From Paenibacillus sp. FSL R5-0912 (GTDB lineage: Bacteria; Bacillota; Bacilli; Paenibacillales; Paenibacillaceae): DNA of 64,000 bases. The stretch lies in contig NZ_CP009282.1 of NCBI RefSeq assembly GCF_000758605.1, positions 930,001-994,000 on the forward strand. The letters are read 5' to 3'. A program made the position numbers and the translations under genes. A model generated the notes under the pieces. It searched no databases. It saw only the letters and a list, made by a program, of their open reading frames with translations, and had not been told where the DNA came from. Every line of letters begins with the position of its first letter. The first letter of the stretch is position 1. Of this stretch, positions 48,666-56,263 are shown piece by piece.

Positions 48666-49043
48666 ATGGAGAACTTACTAACAATTCAGGAAATGTCCCG
48701 TCTTACGGGACTGTCGGCACATACGCTGCGGTATTACGAGAAGGAAGGGATGCTGGAGAATGTGGCGCGGAATGAACAGGGCTATCGGGTATATTCGGAG
48801 GCTGATGTCTCTTGGGTACAATTCCTCGTTATTTTGCGGGAGCTGGATATTCCGATCCGTGAAATGAAGCGGTATTCCAATCTGCGCAGTCAAGGGCCAT
48901 CTACCGTCTATGAGCGGCGGCTTATGCTGGAAGCCCACCAGAGCAGGGTTGAGCAGCAGATGCATAAGCTTGGTGAGAATCTGGACAAGGTCGCCAGTAA
49001 GATTAGGTATTACAAAGAAATGGAGAACGAGGTTCGAAAATGA
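48666..49043 (+). CDS. MerR-family transcriptional regulator
   Basis: 125 residues: LLTIQEMSRLTGLSAHTLRYYEKEGMLENVARNEQGYRVYSEADVSWVQFLVILRELDIPIREMKRYSNLR is a full MerR DNA-binding domain, then a dimerisation coiled coil, with no effector domain. It lies divergent to the CMD gene, matching the AdhR/YraB-type group that answers aldehydes. The ribosome site is weak and close to the promoter. Confidence 0.9.
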   Translation: MENLLTIQEMSRLTGLSAHTLRYYEKEGMLENVARNEQGYRVYSEADVSWVQFLVILRELDIPIREMKRYSNLRSQGPSTVYERRLMLEAHQSRVEQQMHKLGENLDKVASKIRYYKEMENEVRK

Positions 49044-49059
49044 CTTAGAGGAATGTCAA

Positions 49060-49093
49060 ATACACTTGTAGCGTTAAAACGCTACAAGTGTAT
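49060..49093. terminator. Long perfect hairpin between convergent MerR genes
   Basis: ATACACTTGTAGCGTT (49060-49075), AA, then its reverse complement to 49093. There is no long T-run, but its place between convergent genes fits a bidirectional terminator. Confidence 0.55.
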
Positions 49094-49203
49094 AAATGAA
49101 GTTAAAGGACTCTGTGAACCCGTATCTTATTCGTTAACAAACGGGAGCTCCAGTTGTATGGAAATTCAGGCGATATAGTGTTAGTGTGGATTCCTTGGTT
49201 TCC

Positions 49204-49973
49204 TTATTCCTGCTTGGTTCCAGTGTAGACATGTACTGCATCCCGCAGGAACCCGGCCAGTCCAGGACGGCGTTTGTCGTAATAGGCGGTAAAGCGTTCA
49301 TCATCGACATACATCTGCGCTACCCCTGCGTGAGCTTCCTTGGTGTAGGTATCCCAGTAGAAGCTAAGCCACTGGCGGTGCAGATCAGCTGCCTTCTGCG
49401 CAAGCTCACCCGCCGAATCTCCGTCCTCCATTGCCCGCTCCAGCGAAGCGAACATGTCTGCTTCAAGCTGCTGGATGGCAGCATACTGCTCCTCGGTCAT
49501 GTTCTTCAGCTTGCGGTTCGACTTCTCTACGGCGTCTTCGCCGTACTTCTCCCGTATCTCCTGCCCGTACTTCTGCTCGTTATTGTCAATCAGCTTCTGC
49601 TTAAAGCCTGCGAATTTCTCATCATTGCTCATTATGATTCTCCCTTCTGTGTGTGCAAGTGTCTGCTCGACGTTCGCGATCAGCTGGTCCAGCTGCTGTC
49701 TCCGCTGAAGCAGCTTGTCATGGTGCTCGCGCAGCGCGCGGGCTCCATCGAAGGAAGGTGATGTGACAATCTCCCTGATTCCCTCCAGGCTTAAGCCCAG
49801 CTCCCGGTAAAACAGAATCTGCTGCAGCCGGTCCACCTCGGCCTGGCCGTAGATGCGGTATCCCGAGGTATTCTGGCCGGCTTCAGAATCCCGAATTCAT
49901 CGTAATACCGCAGTGTCCGCGTGCTGATTCCCGCGAGTGCTCCCAGCTTCTGAACAGTGTACTCCATTGTCAT
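49204..49973 (-). pseudogene. MerR-TipAS regulator with a single-base frameshift
   Basis: ATG 49973 follows GGAGGCTGAA. The first frame gives MEYTVQKLGALAGISTRTLRYYDEFGILKPA, a MerR HTH, then runs into nonsense. The next frame resumes with GYRIYGQAEVDRLQQILFYRELGLSLEGI and continues to a full TipAS effector domain (residues about 140-250, ending FLRDAVHVYTGTKQE). Adding one base near 49871 would restore KPARNTSGYRIYG. The total length, 770 bases, is one short of 257 codons. It is a Mta/TipA-like multidrug-sensing activator, either recently inactivated or affected by a sequencing error. Confidence 0.85.
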
Positions 49974-50132
49974 TTCAGCCTCCAACTCTGTCTTGGCGTA
50001 TACAGCATGGACGTGCTCTAGCGTCCCCGCCGTGTAAGCTGCTGCTTACAAAAACTACTCTACACCTTCACGTAACGGCAATGTCAAATCCTAATTTTAG
50101 GATAACCCGAGGGCTGGCCGGATAACCTCCCA

Positions 50133-50181
50133 AACAGCTAACAGCTAACAACTAACAACTAACAGCAAACAGCAAACAGCG
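50133..50181. repeat. Seven-unit heptamer tandem repeat
   Basis: Units in order: AACAGCT twice, AACAACT twice, AACAGCA twice, AACAGCG once. The pairs suggest stepwise duplication. The last unit runs into the terminator of the exonuclease gene. Confidence 0.85.
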
Positions 50182-50218
50182 GCAGTCTCCGTAGCTGCTG
50201 CTAGGAAACTGCCGCTGT
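50176..50218 (-). terminator. Terminator of the exonuclease gene
   Basis: ACAGCGGCAGT (50176-50186) pairs perfectly with ACTGCCGCTGT (50208-50218). On the minus strand TTTGCTGTTTG follows. Confidence 0.7.
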
Positions 50219-50239
50219 CGGGCAGAGCATGCGAGATGT

Positions 50240-50992
50240 CTATTTCTTGCCGACCTGGGCGGCGAAATACGCCTGCAGTTCCGCTAGCTTCCGGGGATCG
50301 GCCAGAGCATCTTCAGCAGGGAAGTAATGCTCGGCCACAAGCTCCCAGGTGGGAACGATCTTCTGGGAGGTCATGGCTTTGATGGCGATCTTGACGGTCT
50401 TGCGTTCTCTGGCGTTGGAGAAGGTGTCGATATAGTGCTGAGAGCGCCCGAAATCGAGTTCATTGAAGACCGCACGGAAAATATCGGCCGTCATCTTGGC
50501 ATCGTCCAGCGCGCGGTGTGCAGAGCCTGAAGGCTCAAGGCCGAACAGGGCCATAGCGCCTTCAACGCTGATGTCATTGCTTAGGCCGCGGGCGCGGAGC
50601 ACGCCTTTGAGCAGATCAAAGTAGGTCGCTTCCATCCAGTAGGCATCATCGATTTTGTGCATCCGCACGTCCTGGATGATCCGTTTCATATCCTCGCCGC
50701 CCCAAGTCAGCAGCAGCACGCCGTCCGTGCTCTGATCAAGCCAGGCTCTGAAGGCGGCTATCACCTTCGGGAACCGGTCGGCGACATCGATATCCTCTTG
50801 GGGGATGCCGGTTTTTTTCTTGATAAAGGAATTGAGGGTGGAGAAGTATATGGGTTTGATTAAGGCAGAGAACTCGCCCTTATATTGCAATGAAGCGTCT
50901 AGACGGACAGCTCCGATCTCAATGACCTCCATAGGGTGCTCACTGGCAAATTTGCGGCCGTTGAATTCGATGTCCAGAATAATATAATCCAC
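50240..50992 (-). CDS. DEDDh-type 3'-5' exonuclease (KapD/ERI-1-like)
   Basis: 250 residues. Exo I motif IILDIEFNG (acidic D and E), ExoII around LLTWGGEDMKRIIQD, ExoIII HRALDDAKMTADIF with the DEDDh histidine. These residues bind two metals for hydrolysis of RNA or DNA ends. The match is to KapD-like exonucleases in bacilli. A ~70-residue C-terminal tail follows the domain. The gap 50993-51272 holds no recognised gene. Confidence 0.85.
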   Translation of the reverse strand: MDYIILDIEFNGRKFASEHPMEVIEIGAVRLDASLQYKGEFSALIKPIYFSTLNSFIKKKTGIPQEDIDVADRFPKVIAAFRAWLDQSTDGVLLLTWGGEDMKRIIQDVRMHKIDDAYWMEATYFDLLKGVLRARGLSNDISVEGAMALFGLEPSGSAHRALDDAKMTADIFRAVFNELDFGRSQHYIDTFSNARERKTVKIAIKAMTSQKIVPTWELVAEHYFPAEDALADPRKLAELQAYFAAQVGKK

Positions 50993-51272
50993 AGGTAATG
51001 CCTCCGTTTCAGTGACTGGCGCCGGATTGCCCGTAATTGCGCCGACATTTCTATTTTAACAAAAAAAGTGCTTGTGTGGGGAATTCGGCGGTGAAATGGC
51101 AGATTGATGCAGGAACGGCGGCAATTCGGTGTCGAATAGCTTAATAGCAGGTAATCTATTGGATCGGCGGTTCGGCCTGTGCCGGAAAAAGTACGCTAGC
51201 GAGGTGGCGGGCCTATTGTTGTGAAGGGAGTCAGCTGCTGCCAGCGGCTCTTGTAAAAAGGAGGAAATTAAT

Positions 51273-51635
51273 ATGACAGCTAAAGAATGGCTGGCAGACC
51301 ATATCTGCGATCTCGAGGAACTACTGCTGAGCAATGAAGTGCGTACGAATCCTGAAGCGGTGTCACTGCTGATCGCAGATGATTACACTGAATTCGGAAG
51401 TTCAGGCAGGGTATGGCGGAAACAGGATCAGGTTGGTGAAGGGGGCGCAGGCGAGGTACGGATGACCTTGAGTAACTTTGAACTTCATACATTGTCTGAG
51501 GATAATGTACTTGCGACCTACCGGACCTTCAACGAAGAGTCCGGTATGCATTGCCTGCGCAGTTCAATCTGGAAATTCCGCGATGGACGCTGGCAGATGT
51601 TTTTTCATCAAGGAACACCGGCCCATGAAATTTAA
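51273..51635 (+). CDS. NTF2-like (DUF4440-type) protein
   Basis: 120 residues with AAAGGAGGAAATTAAT before the ATG. LEELLLSNEVRTNPEAVSLLIADDYTEFGSSGRVWRKQDQV and SSIWKFRDGRWQMFFHQGTPA give the cone-shaped NTF2 fold of DUF4440 proteins. Function unknown; fold members include isomerases, dehydratases and carriers. Confidence 0.82.
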   Translation: MTAKEWLADHICDLEELLLSNEVRTNPEAVSLLIADDYTEFGSSGRVWRKQDQVGEGGAGEVRMTLSNFELHTLSEDNVLATYRTFNEESGMHCLRSSIWKFRDGRWQMFFHQGTPAHEI

Positions 51636-51801
51636 CGCGGATACTACGTATAACAGCATAAAAGTTGCATTATTATGCATTTTTTTATGAAAATTTTGGG
51701 TATTGTATCTTTGTTTGTAATTTTATATATAGGTAAAGCAGGAGAATAGTCATAATACGTCGAATTTCTACCTTATGCAGTAGGCAGGAAGAGAGGTATG
51801 T

Positions 51802-53934
51802 ATGATGAAGAACAAGCTGAAATCGAATTTGCAGATGCTGCAGAATGCTTACTCTTCTTTATGCGGATTGACGGTTATGATAACTAATCAAGCGGACGAA
51901 CGGTTAACTGAGCCTTCCGGAATGACTGATATGGTTGGCTTATTATTAGGTTATCAGAGTAACTCCACTGAAGATACCATAATGAAAATTATCGAAAAAG
52001 TACGGGGCATTTCCAAGCCGATTATATATGAAACCATCTCAGGGTTTAAGCTTCTGGTGGCCCCCGTGCAAATTAGAGAACAAACGCCATATTATATTCT
52101 TGCAGGTGTTTGGATTGATGGAAGTACTAAAGAATTGATTACCGGCAAAATAAAAGAAACGATCACTCCGGAAGAATGGCAGCATTGGATTCGCGCCCTT
52201 GATAGGGTTGAAGTATATGACAAACAAAATATTGATAATTTCTTCATTCAACTGGAAGCGCTTGCAGACACAGTGGCGGCTTTACTCGAGTGTGAGCAGA
52301 ATGGAAATAATTCTTCGAATAATCTGCAGCTGCTGAATCTCGTACATCTGCTGGATTCAGGAAGCCTAAGCTGGATACAAGGTGTGCTGGGCATATTTGT
52401 ACGTGTGCTGGGACTTGAATTTGCGGGGTACGCCAGTAATGTTACGAATAGTGAACAATTTACTGTAATTGAAACAACCGGGATTCATGGGGATAATCTG
52501 CTATTTAGATCTTCCTTTTATGTAGGGGAAGGCTTTTTGGGGCAGGTAGGGCTCTCCAGGCAGATGGGGTATTGGGAGAAGGTCGACCGTGACCCGCGGG
52601 TTTCTTTTTTTACTTCAAAGGGAATTAAGCCAAAAGTGATCATCTGTTATCCCATAAAGTATAAAAATAAGCTGTTCGGGCTGTTGTTTGGCGGAGATTC
52701 CTTAAGGCAGGAAATATCGGAAGAGCAGGCGGATATGGGTATGCTGATAGCCCAGCAATTCTCATCTACCGTATATCATATGGATAACGAAGCAGAATAC
52801 GAACGGCGAAGAATGCGGATTGATGCCTTTCTCGAAATCACCCAGACAATGGTCTCCATCCATAACAGGGAGAACTTCCTGCAAATGGTTATGGAAACCG
52901 TACAGCAGCAGGTTCAGAGTTCTTTTATTTGTTTGTTATTGCACCTGCCGGATGGTGAAAGAATGGAAATATACACAGCCTCGACTGCTCCTAGTGAACA
53001 ATATAACGTTTATGCTTCCGATGTTGAAACAACCTATTTTGGAGACGGGGTACCTATCGTTAATATGCTGCGCAGACCTATACAGCGGGAATGGAGGGGA
53101 AGGGAATTAATAGAATTCCCGTTGGCCTTTGAGCAGAGACTGCTGGGGCTGATCACGGTCCAATTTAATAATGAAAGTCATCATAAGGAATTTACTACAT
53201 TTCTTCGGGGAACCTCTGGTTTGGTAGTCACTAAGCTGCTAGGGGTTTCAAAAGAAATCCTATCTGATAAAAAGGATATTCTAAAATTGCTTCTGGATAC
53301 ATTGCTCATGTGGAGACCGGAATCCTATAATAAGGGAATCCTGGTAAAGGAACTTGCGCAGGGCCTGCTACAAGAGTTGAATCGTCCCGCTGAAGAGGTG
53401 GAATGGATAGGACAGGCCAGTCTGCTCAGCGAATATGATCCGGAACTGCTGGCTTTGTATGTCGGGGATATCCCGGCTGTAAAGCTGCTGCGTCAATTGC
53501 AGCGCTACAGGTCGGGCCAGACTAGAGAGGATGAAGTAAGAGACAACTCCTATACCTTCCTGGGAAAAGCGTTGCTGATGGTTCACTTGTATATCGAGCA
53601 CGGGGAGAAAGAATGGAAGGAATTCCTTCCTATTCCGATAGATGACCCTATCCTGCGATCGGTAGAACATTATTTGTCTGTCCAGTCTACATCGCCTATC
53701 TCTCTATCTCCCCTAGACAGCAAAGGCAGTCTGACCTCAAGGGAAGAGGGAATTCTGAAACTTGTCTTACTGGGATTCAATAACAAGGAAATTGCTGAGA
53801 AACTCTTTATTAGTACACATACCGTTAAGAATCATATCACTAAAATATACGAAAAGCTTGGTGTTAACGGCCGGGCCCAGGCGATTTCTCAAATGTATAA
53901 TTCCTCCTTAACCTATACTTTGAAAAAGCAATGA
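51802..53934 (+). CDS. GAF-domain LuxR-type transcriptional regulator
   Basis: 710 residues. An N-terminal PocR-like sensory segment (about 1-150) is followed by two GAF-like domains (about 175-325 and 345-500), then a helical linker and a C-terminal LuxR HTH (LTSREEGILKLVLLGFNNKEIAEKLFISTHTVKNHITKIYEKLGV). No receiver domain. It precedes the chemosensory/partner-switching operon, separated by a terminator and a long dyad, and may control it. The trigger is unknown. Confidence 0.83.
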   Translation: MMKNKLKSNLQMLQNAYSSLCGLTVMITNQADERLTEPSGMTDMVGLLLGYQSNSTEDTIMKIIEKVRGISKPIIYETISGFKLLVAPVQIREQTPYYILAGVWIDGSTKELITGKIKETITPEEWQHWIRALDRVEVYDKQNIDNFFIQLEALADTVAALLECEQNGNNSSNNLQLLNLVHLLDSGSLSWIQGVLGIFVRVLGLEFAGYASNVTNSEQFTVIETTGIHGDNLLFRSSFYVGEGFLGQVGLSRQMGYWEKVDRDPRVSFFTSKGIKPKVIICYPIKYKNKLFGLLFGGDSLRQEISEEQADMGMLIAQQFSSTVYHMDNEAEYERRRMRIDAFLEITQTMVSIHNRENFLQMVMETVQQQVQSSFICLLLHLPDGERMEIYTASTAPSEQYNVYASDVETTYFGDGVPIVNMLRRPIQREWRGRELIEFPLAFEQRLLGLITVQFNNESHHKEFTTFLRGTSGLVVTKLLGVSKEILSDKKDILKLLLDTLLMWRPESYNKGILVKELAQGLLQELNRPAEEVEWIGQASLLSEYDPELLALYVGDIPAVKLLRQLQRYRSGQTREDEVRDNSYTFLGKALLMVHLYIEHGEKEWKEFLPIPIDDPILRSVEHYLSVQSTSPISLSPLDSKGSLTSREEGILKLVLLGFNNKEIAEKLFISTHTVKNHITKIYEKLGVNGRAQAISQMYNSSLTYTLKKQ

Positions 53935-53970
53935 TACCGCATCATAGGGTATCATTGCTTTTTTTTATCC
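53923..53970 (+). terminator. Intrinsic terminator after the LuxR gene
   Basis: AAAAAGCAATGATACC pairs with GGTATCATTGCTTTTT (53948-53963) and is followed by TTT. The stem includes the stop codon. Confidence 0.85.
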
Positions 53971-53981
53971 CTAGGAGAGGG

Positions 53982-54012
53982 AAAATATTCCTGAAATAAA
54001 CAGGAATATTTT
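53982..54012. promoter_or_regulatory. Inverted repeat upstream of the chemosensory operon
   Basis: AAAATATTCCTG and CAGGAATATTTT, perfect 12-base arms with a 7-base centre. Suited to an operator of a dimeric regulator such as the upstream LuxR protein, or a second hairpin. ATTTCACAATG occurs twice further down (54078 and 54136). Confidence 0.5.
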
Positions 54013-54118
54013 GTCGAAGAACAGGAACTAGTGATGATAGGCACAAGGACCTATATAGGGGATAATGTAAGAGAAATATTTCACAATGTAAACCATTTTG
54101 AGCAAAGGAGTTTTCCCC

Positions 54119-54181
54119 ATGAAGAACATAGGGGGATTTCACAATGGAATTAAATATATGCAGCGAAGTACAGTTGGATGA
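54119..54181 (+). CDS. Possible 20-residue leader peptide
   Basis: ATG 54119 lies 8 bases after AAAGGAG and codes for [20 protein letters not shown]. It ends 47 bases before the MCP start. It might be a leader peptide or chance; no homologue is recognised. Confidence 0.3.
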   Translation: MKNIGGFHNGIKYMQRSTVG

Positions 54182-54228
54182 ATTGTGAAAGTGAAAACAA
54201 AGAGAAATCACTAAAGGGAGTGTTTCAT

Positions 54229-55800
54229 TTGAAATTAACGATCCGTACAAAGTTGTTGGGAAGTTTTCTGGGTATTGTAGCTTTGCTTCTATTGATTAGT
54301 GGATTGTCGATTGTGAAGATGGGGCAAATGAATAGCAATTCTGTCGAAATGCGCAGTTATAACTTTCCGGCACTGGTCCAAATGGAGAATATCCGCACAG
54401 ATCTCTATAAACTACGCGGGGATTTGATGAAGATTATACTGGAGACGCGTACGGCAGAGTTCAGTAAAATACAGACAGCTATTCAAGAAGACCAGGCTAA
54501 GCTTGCTACCAGTATTAAATCCTATGGAGCGCTTGACCTGAATGAAGATCAAAGGTCATCCCTGGAGATCATCAAGCAAAGTGTGGAGAAGTATAATGCA
54601 ATTGTTCCGGACGTTGTTGATATGGGAATGAGAAACGATAATGTTAATGCCTATCAAACCATGCTTGATTCAGTAGCTGATCTGCAAAAGGCGCAGGATA
54701 CAGCGAATCTTGCCGCTGAGAATGTAATAACAGGAGCAAATAACACAATTGAAGCCAGTGTAGACAGCTATAATTCCGGAAGAACTACCATCCTTATCTT
54801 TGCTTTTCTGGCGACAGCGATTGCTATCGCGCTGGCTTTAATTATCTCTCAAGGAATCGTGGGCCCCGTATCCAAGCTTCTAGCTGTCATGATGAAAATG
54901 GCGGGCGGCGACCTCAGGGATCAAGTTACGATCAAAAGCCGTGATGAATTCAGCAAGCTTGCCGCGGCTACTAATGAAATGATATCCAACTTAAAAAAAT
55001 TAATCGGAAATACCGCAGAATCTGCTCAGAATGTGGCTGCTTCCTCTGAGGAAATATCGGCAACCACCGAACAAATTGCCAGCGGCAGTCAGTCACAGGC
55101 TCAGGCCGCGCAGAACATCAATCAGCTGATTCAGGATCTGCTCAGAGGCATTGACGAGGTTGCGAAGAATGCGGAGCAGGTGTCGGAACTATCCATACTG
55201 ACACGTCAAGGCGCCGAAGAGGGAAGTAACGCCGTACGGAATTCCAGTTTGGGCATGAATAATCTGTCGGAGAAGATGGAGCTGCTGGAGCAGGACTCCC
55301 AAAAAATTGGTGAAATTATTGAAGTGATTGATGAAATCGCCGAGCAGACCAATCTGCTTGCCCTAAATGCAGCCATTGAAGCAGCGCGTGCCGGAGAGCA
55401 GGGCAGAGGTTTTGCCGTTGTGGCCGATGAGGTCCGCAAGCTGGCGGAACGAAGCAGTGAAGCCACCAAACAAATTGCCTCTATTATCCGGGGAATGCAG
55501 AAGAATACGGTACTGAGTGTTCAAGCTGTGAGCGAGGTCTCGGTGCTGTCAGACCGGACAGAGGTGCTGATCAATGGCATCGTATCCCGTGTAAATGAGA
55601 CGAACCAACAAATTGCCGGTATTGCGGCAGCATGTGAGGAACAGGCGGCGCAGACGAGCGAGGTATTAGTATCTATTGGGACTGTGGCTGCGGGAAGTCA
55701 GCAATCTGCAGCAGCAGCGCAGGAAACAGCCGCTTCCTCACAAATGCTCGCCACTCTGGCGGATGAGCTGAATGGCGCTGTAGCAGCCTTCAAGCTGTAA
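54229..55800 (+). CDS. Methyl-accepting chemotaxis protein
   Basis: 523 residues with TTG start after AAAGGGAG. Membrane helix 1 (about 8-30), a helical ~155-residue outer 4HB_MCP domain, helix 2 (about 190-212), HAMP ([24 protein letters not shown]), then the signalling coiled coil with the conserved hairpin [43 protein letters not shown]. It senses an unknown signal and presents it to the following CheW and CheA. First gene of a six-gene operon. Confidence 0.92.
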   Translation: MKLTIRTKLLGSFLGIVALLLLISGLSIVKMGQMNSNSVEMRSYNFPALVQMENIRTDLYKLRGDLMKIILETRTAEFSKIQTAIQEDQAKLATSIKSYGALDLNEDQRSSLEIIKQSVEKYNAIVPDVVDMGMRNDNVNAYQTMLDSVADLQKAQDTANLAAENVITGANNTIEASVDSYNSGRTTILIFAFLATAIAIALALIISQGIVGPVSKLLAVMMKMAGGDLRDQVTIKSRDEFSKLAAATNEMISNLKKLIGNTAESAQNVAASSEEISATTEQIASGSQSQAQAAQNINQLIQDLLRGIDEVAKNAEQVSELSILTRQGAEEGSNAVRNSSLGMNNLSEKMELLEQDSQKIGEIIEVIDEIAEQTNLLALNAAIEAARAGEQGRGFAVVADEVRKLAERSSEATKQIASIIRGMQKNTVLSVQAVSEVSVLSDRTEVLINGIVSRVNETNQQIAGIAAACEEQAAQTSEVLVSIGTVAAGSQQSAAAAQETAASSQMLATLADELNGAVAAFKL

Positions 55801-55812
55801 GGAGGAGAAGCC

Positions 55813-56241
55813 ATGCTCACAGCGGAATCTGAACAATACATCGTATCCCGGCTGGGAGGCGAGAAGCATGCCATCAATATCCGGGATATTGATGAAATTA
55901 TCAAGATGGAGCATATCACGGGAGTGCCTAACAGCAAGCCATTCATCAAGGGAGTCATTAATCTGCGCGGCAGGATTGTACCGGTGATTAGTATGTGTAG
56001 AAGATTTGGTATTCCTGAAACACCTGTAAAGGCACAGTCACGAATTATTGTGGTGCGATATAAGCAAGAGGCTATGGGCATTATTGTAGATGCTGTGGAG
56101 AAGGTGACTTCATTTCAGGAAATCGAGTCTCCCTTAGAATCCCATGAGTCAGATGGAGCGCAATACATGGATGGAATCGGGCAAAGTTCTGAAGGTTTAA
56201 TTAGTATACTGAACATCGAGCGCTTGTTTGGTGAAGGGTGA
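55813..56241 (+). CDS. cheW: CheW-type coupling protein
   Basis: 142 residues, single CheW domain: SRLGGEKHAINIRDIDEIIKMEHITGVPNSKPFIKGVINLRGRIVPVISMCRRFGIP. It bridges the receptor and the kinase. AAGGAGGAGAAGCC precedes the ATG, 12 bases after the MCP stop. The CheA that follows carries a further CheW-like domain of its own. Confidence 0.92.
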   Translation: MLTAESEQYIVSRLGGEKHAINIRDIDEIIKMEHITGVPNSKPFIKGVINLRGRIVPVISMCRRFGIPETPVKAQSRIIVVRYKQEAMGIIVDAVEKVTSFQEIESPLESHESDGAQYMDGIGQSSEGLISILNIERLFGEG

Positions 56242-56263
56242 CGCTTAAAGGAGGGCTTAGAAG

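Noticed and set aside
50133..50181. CRISPR-like direct repeats
   Set aside because: Units are 7 bases with no spacers; it is a simple tandem repeat.
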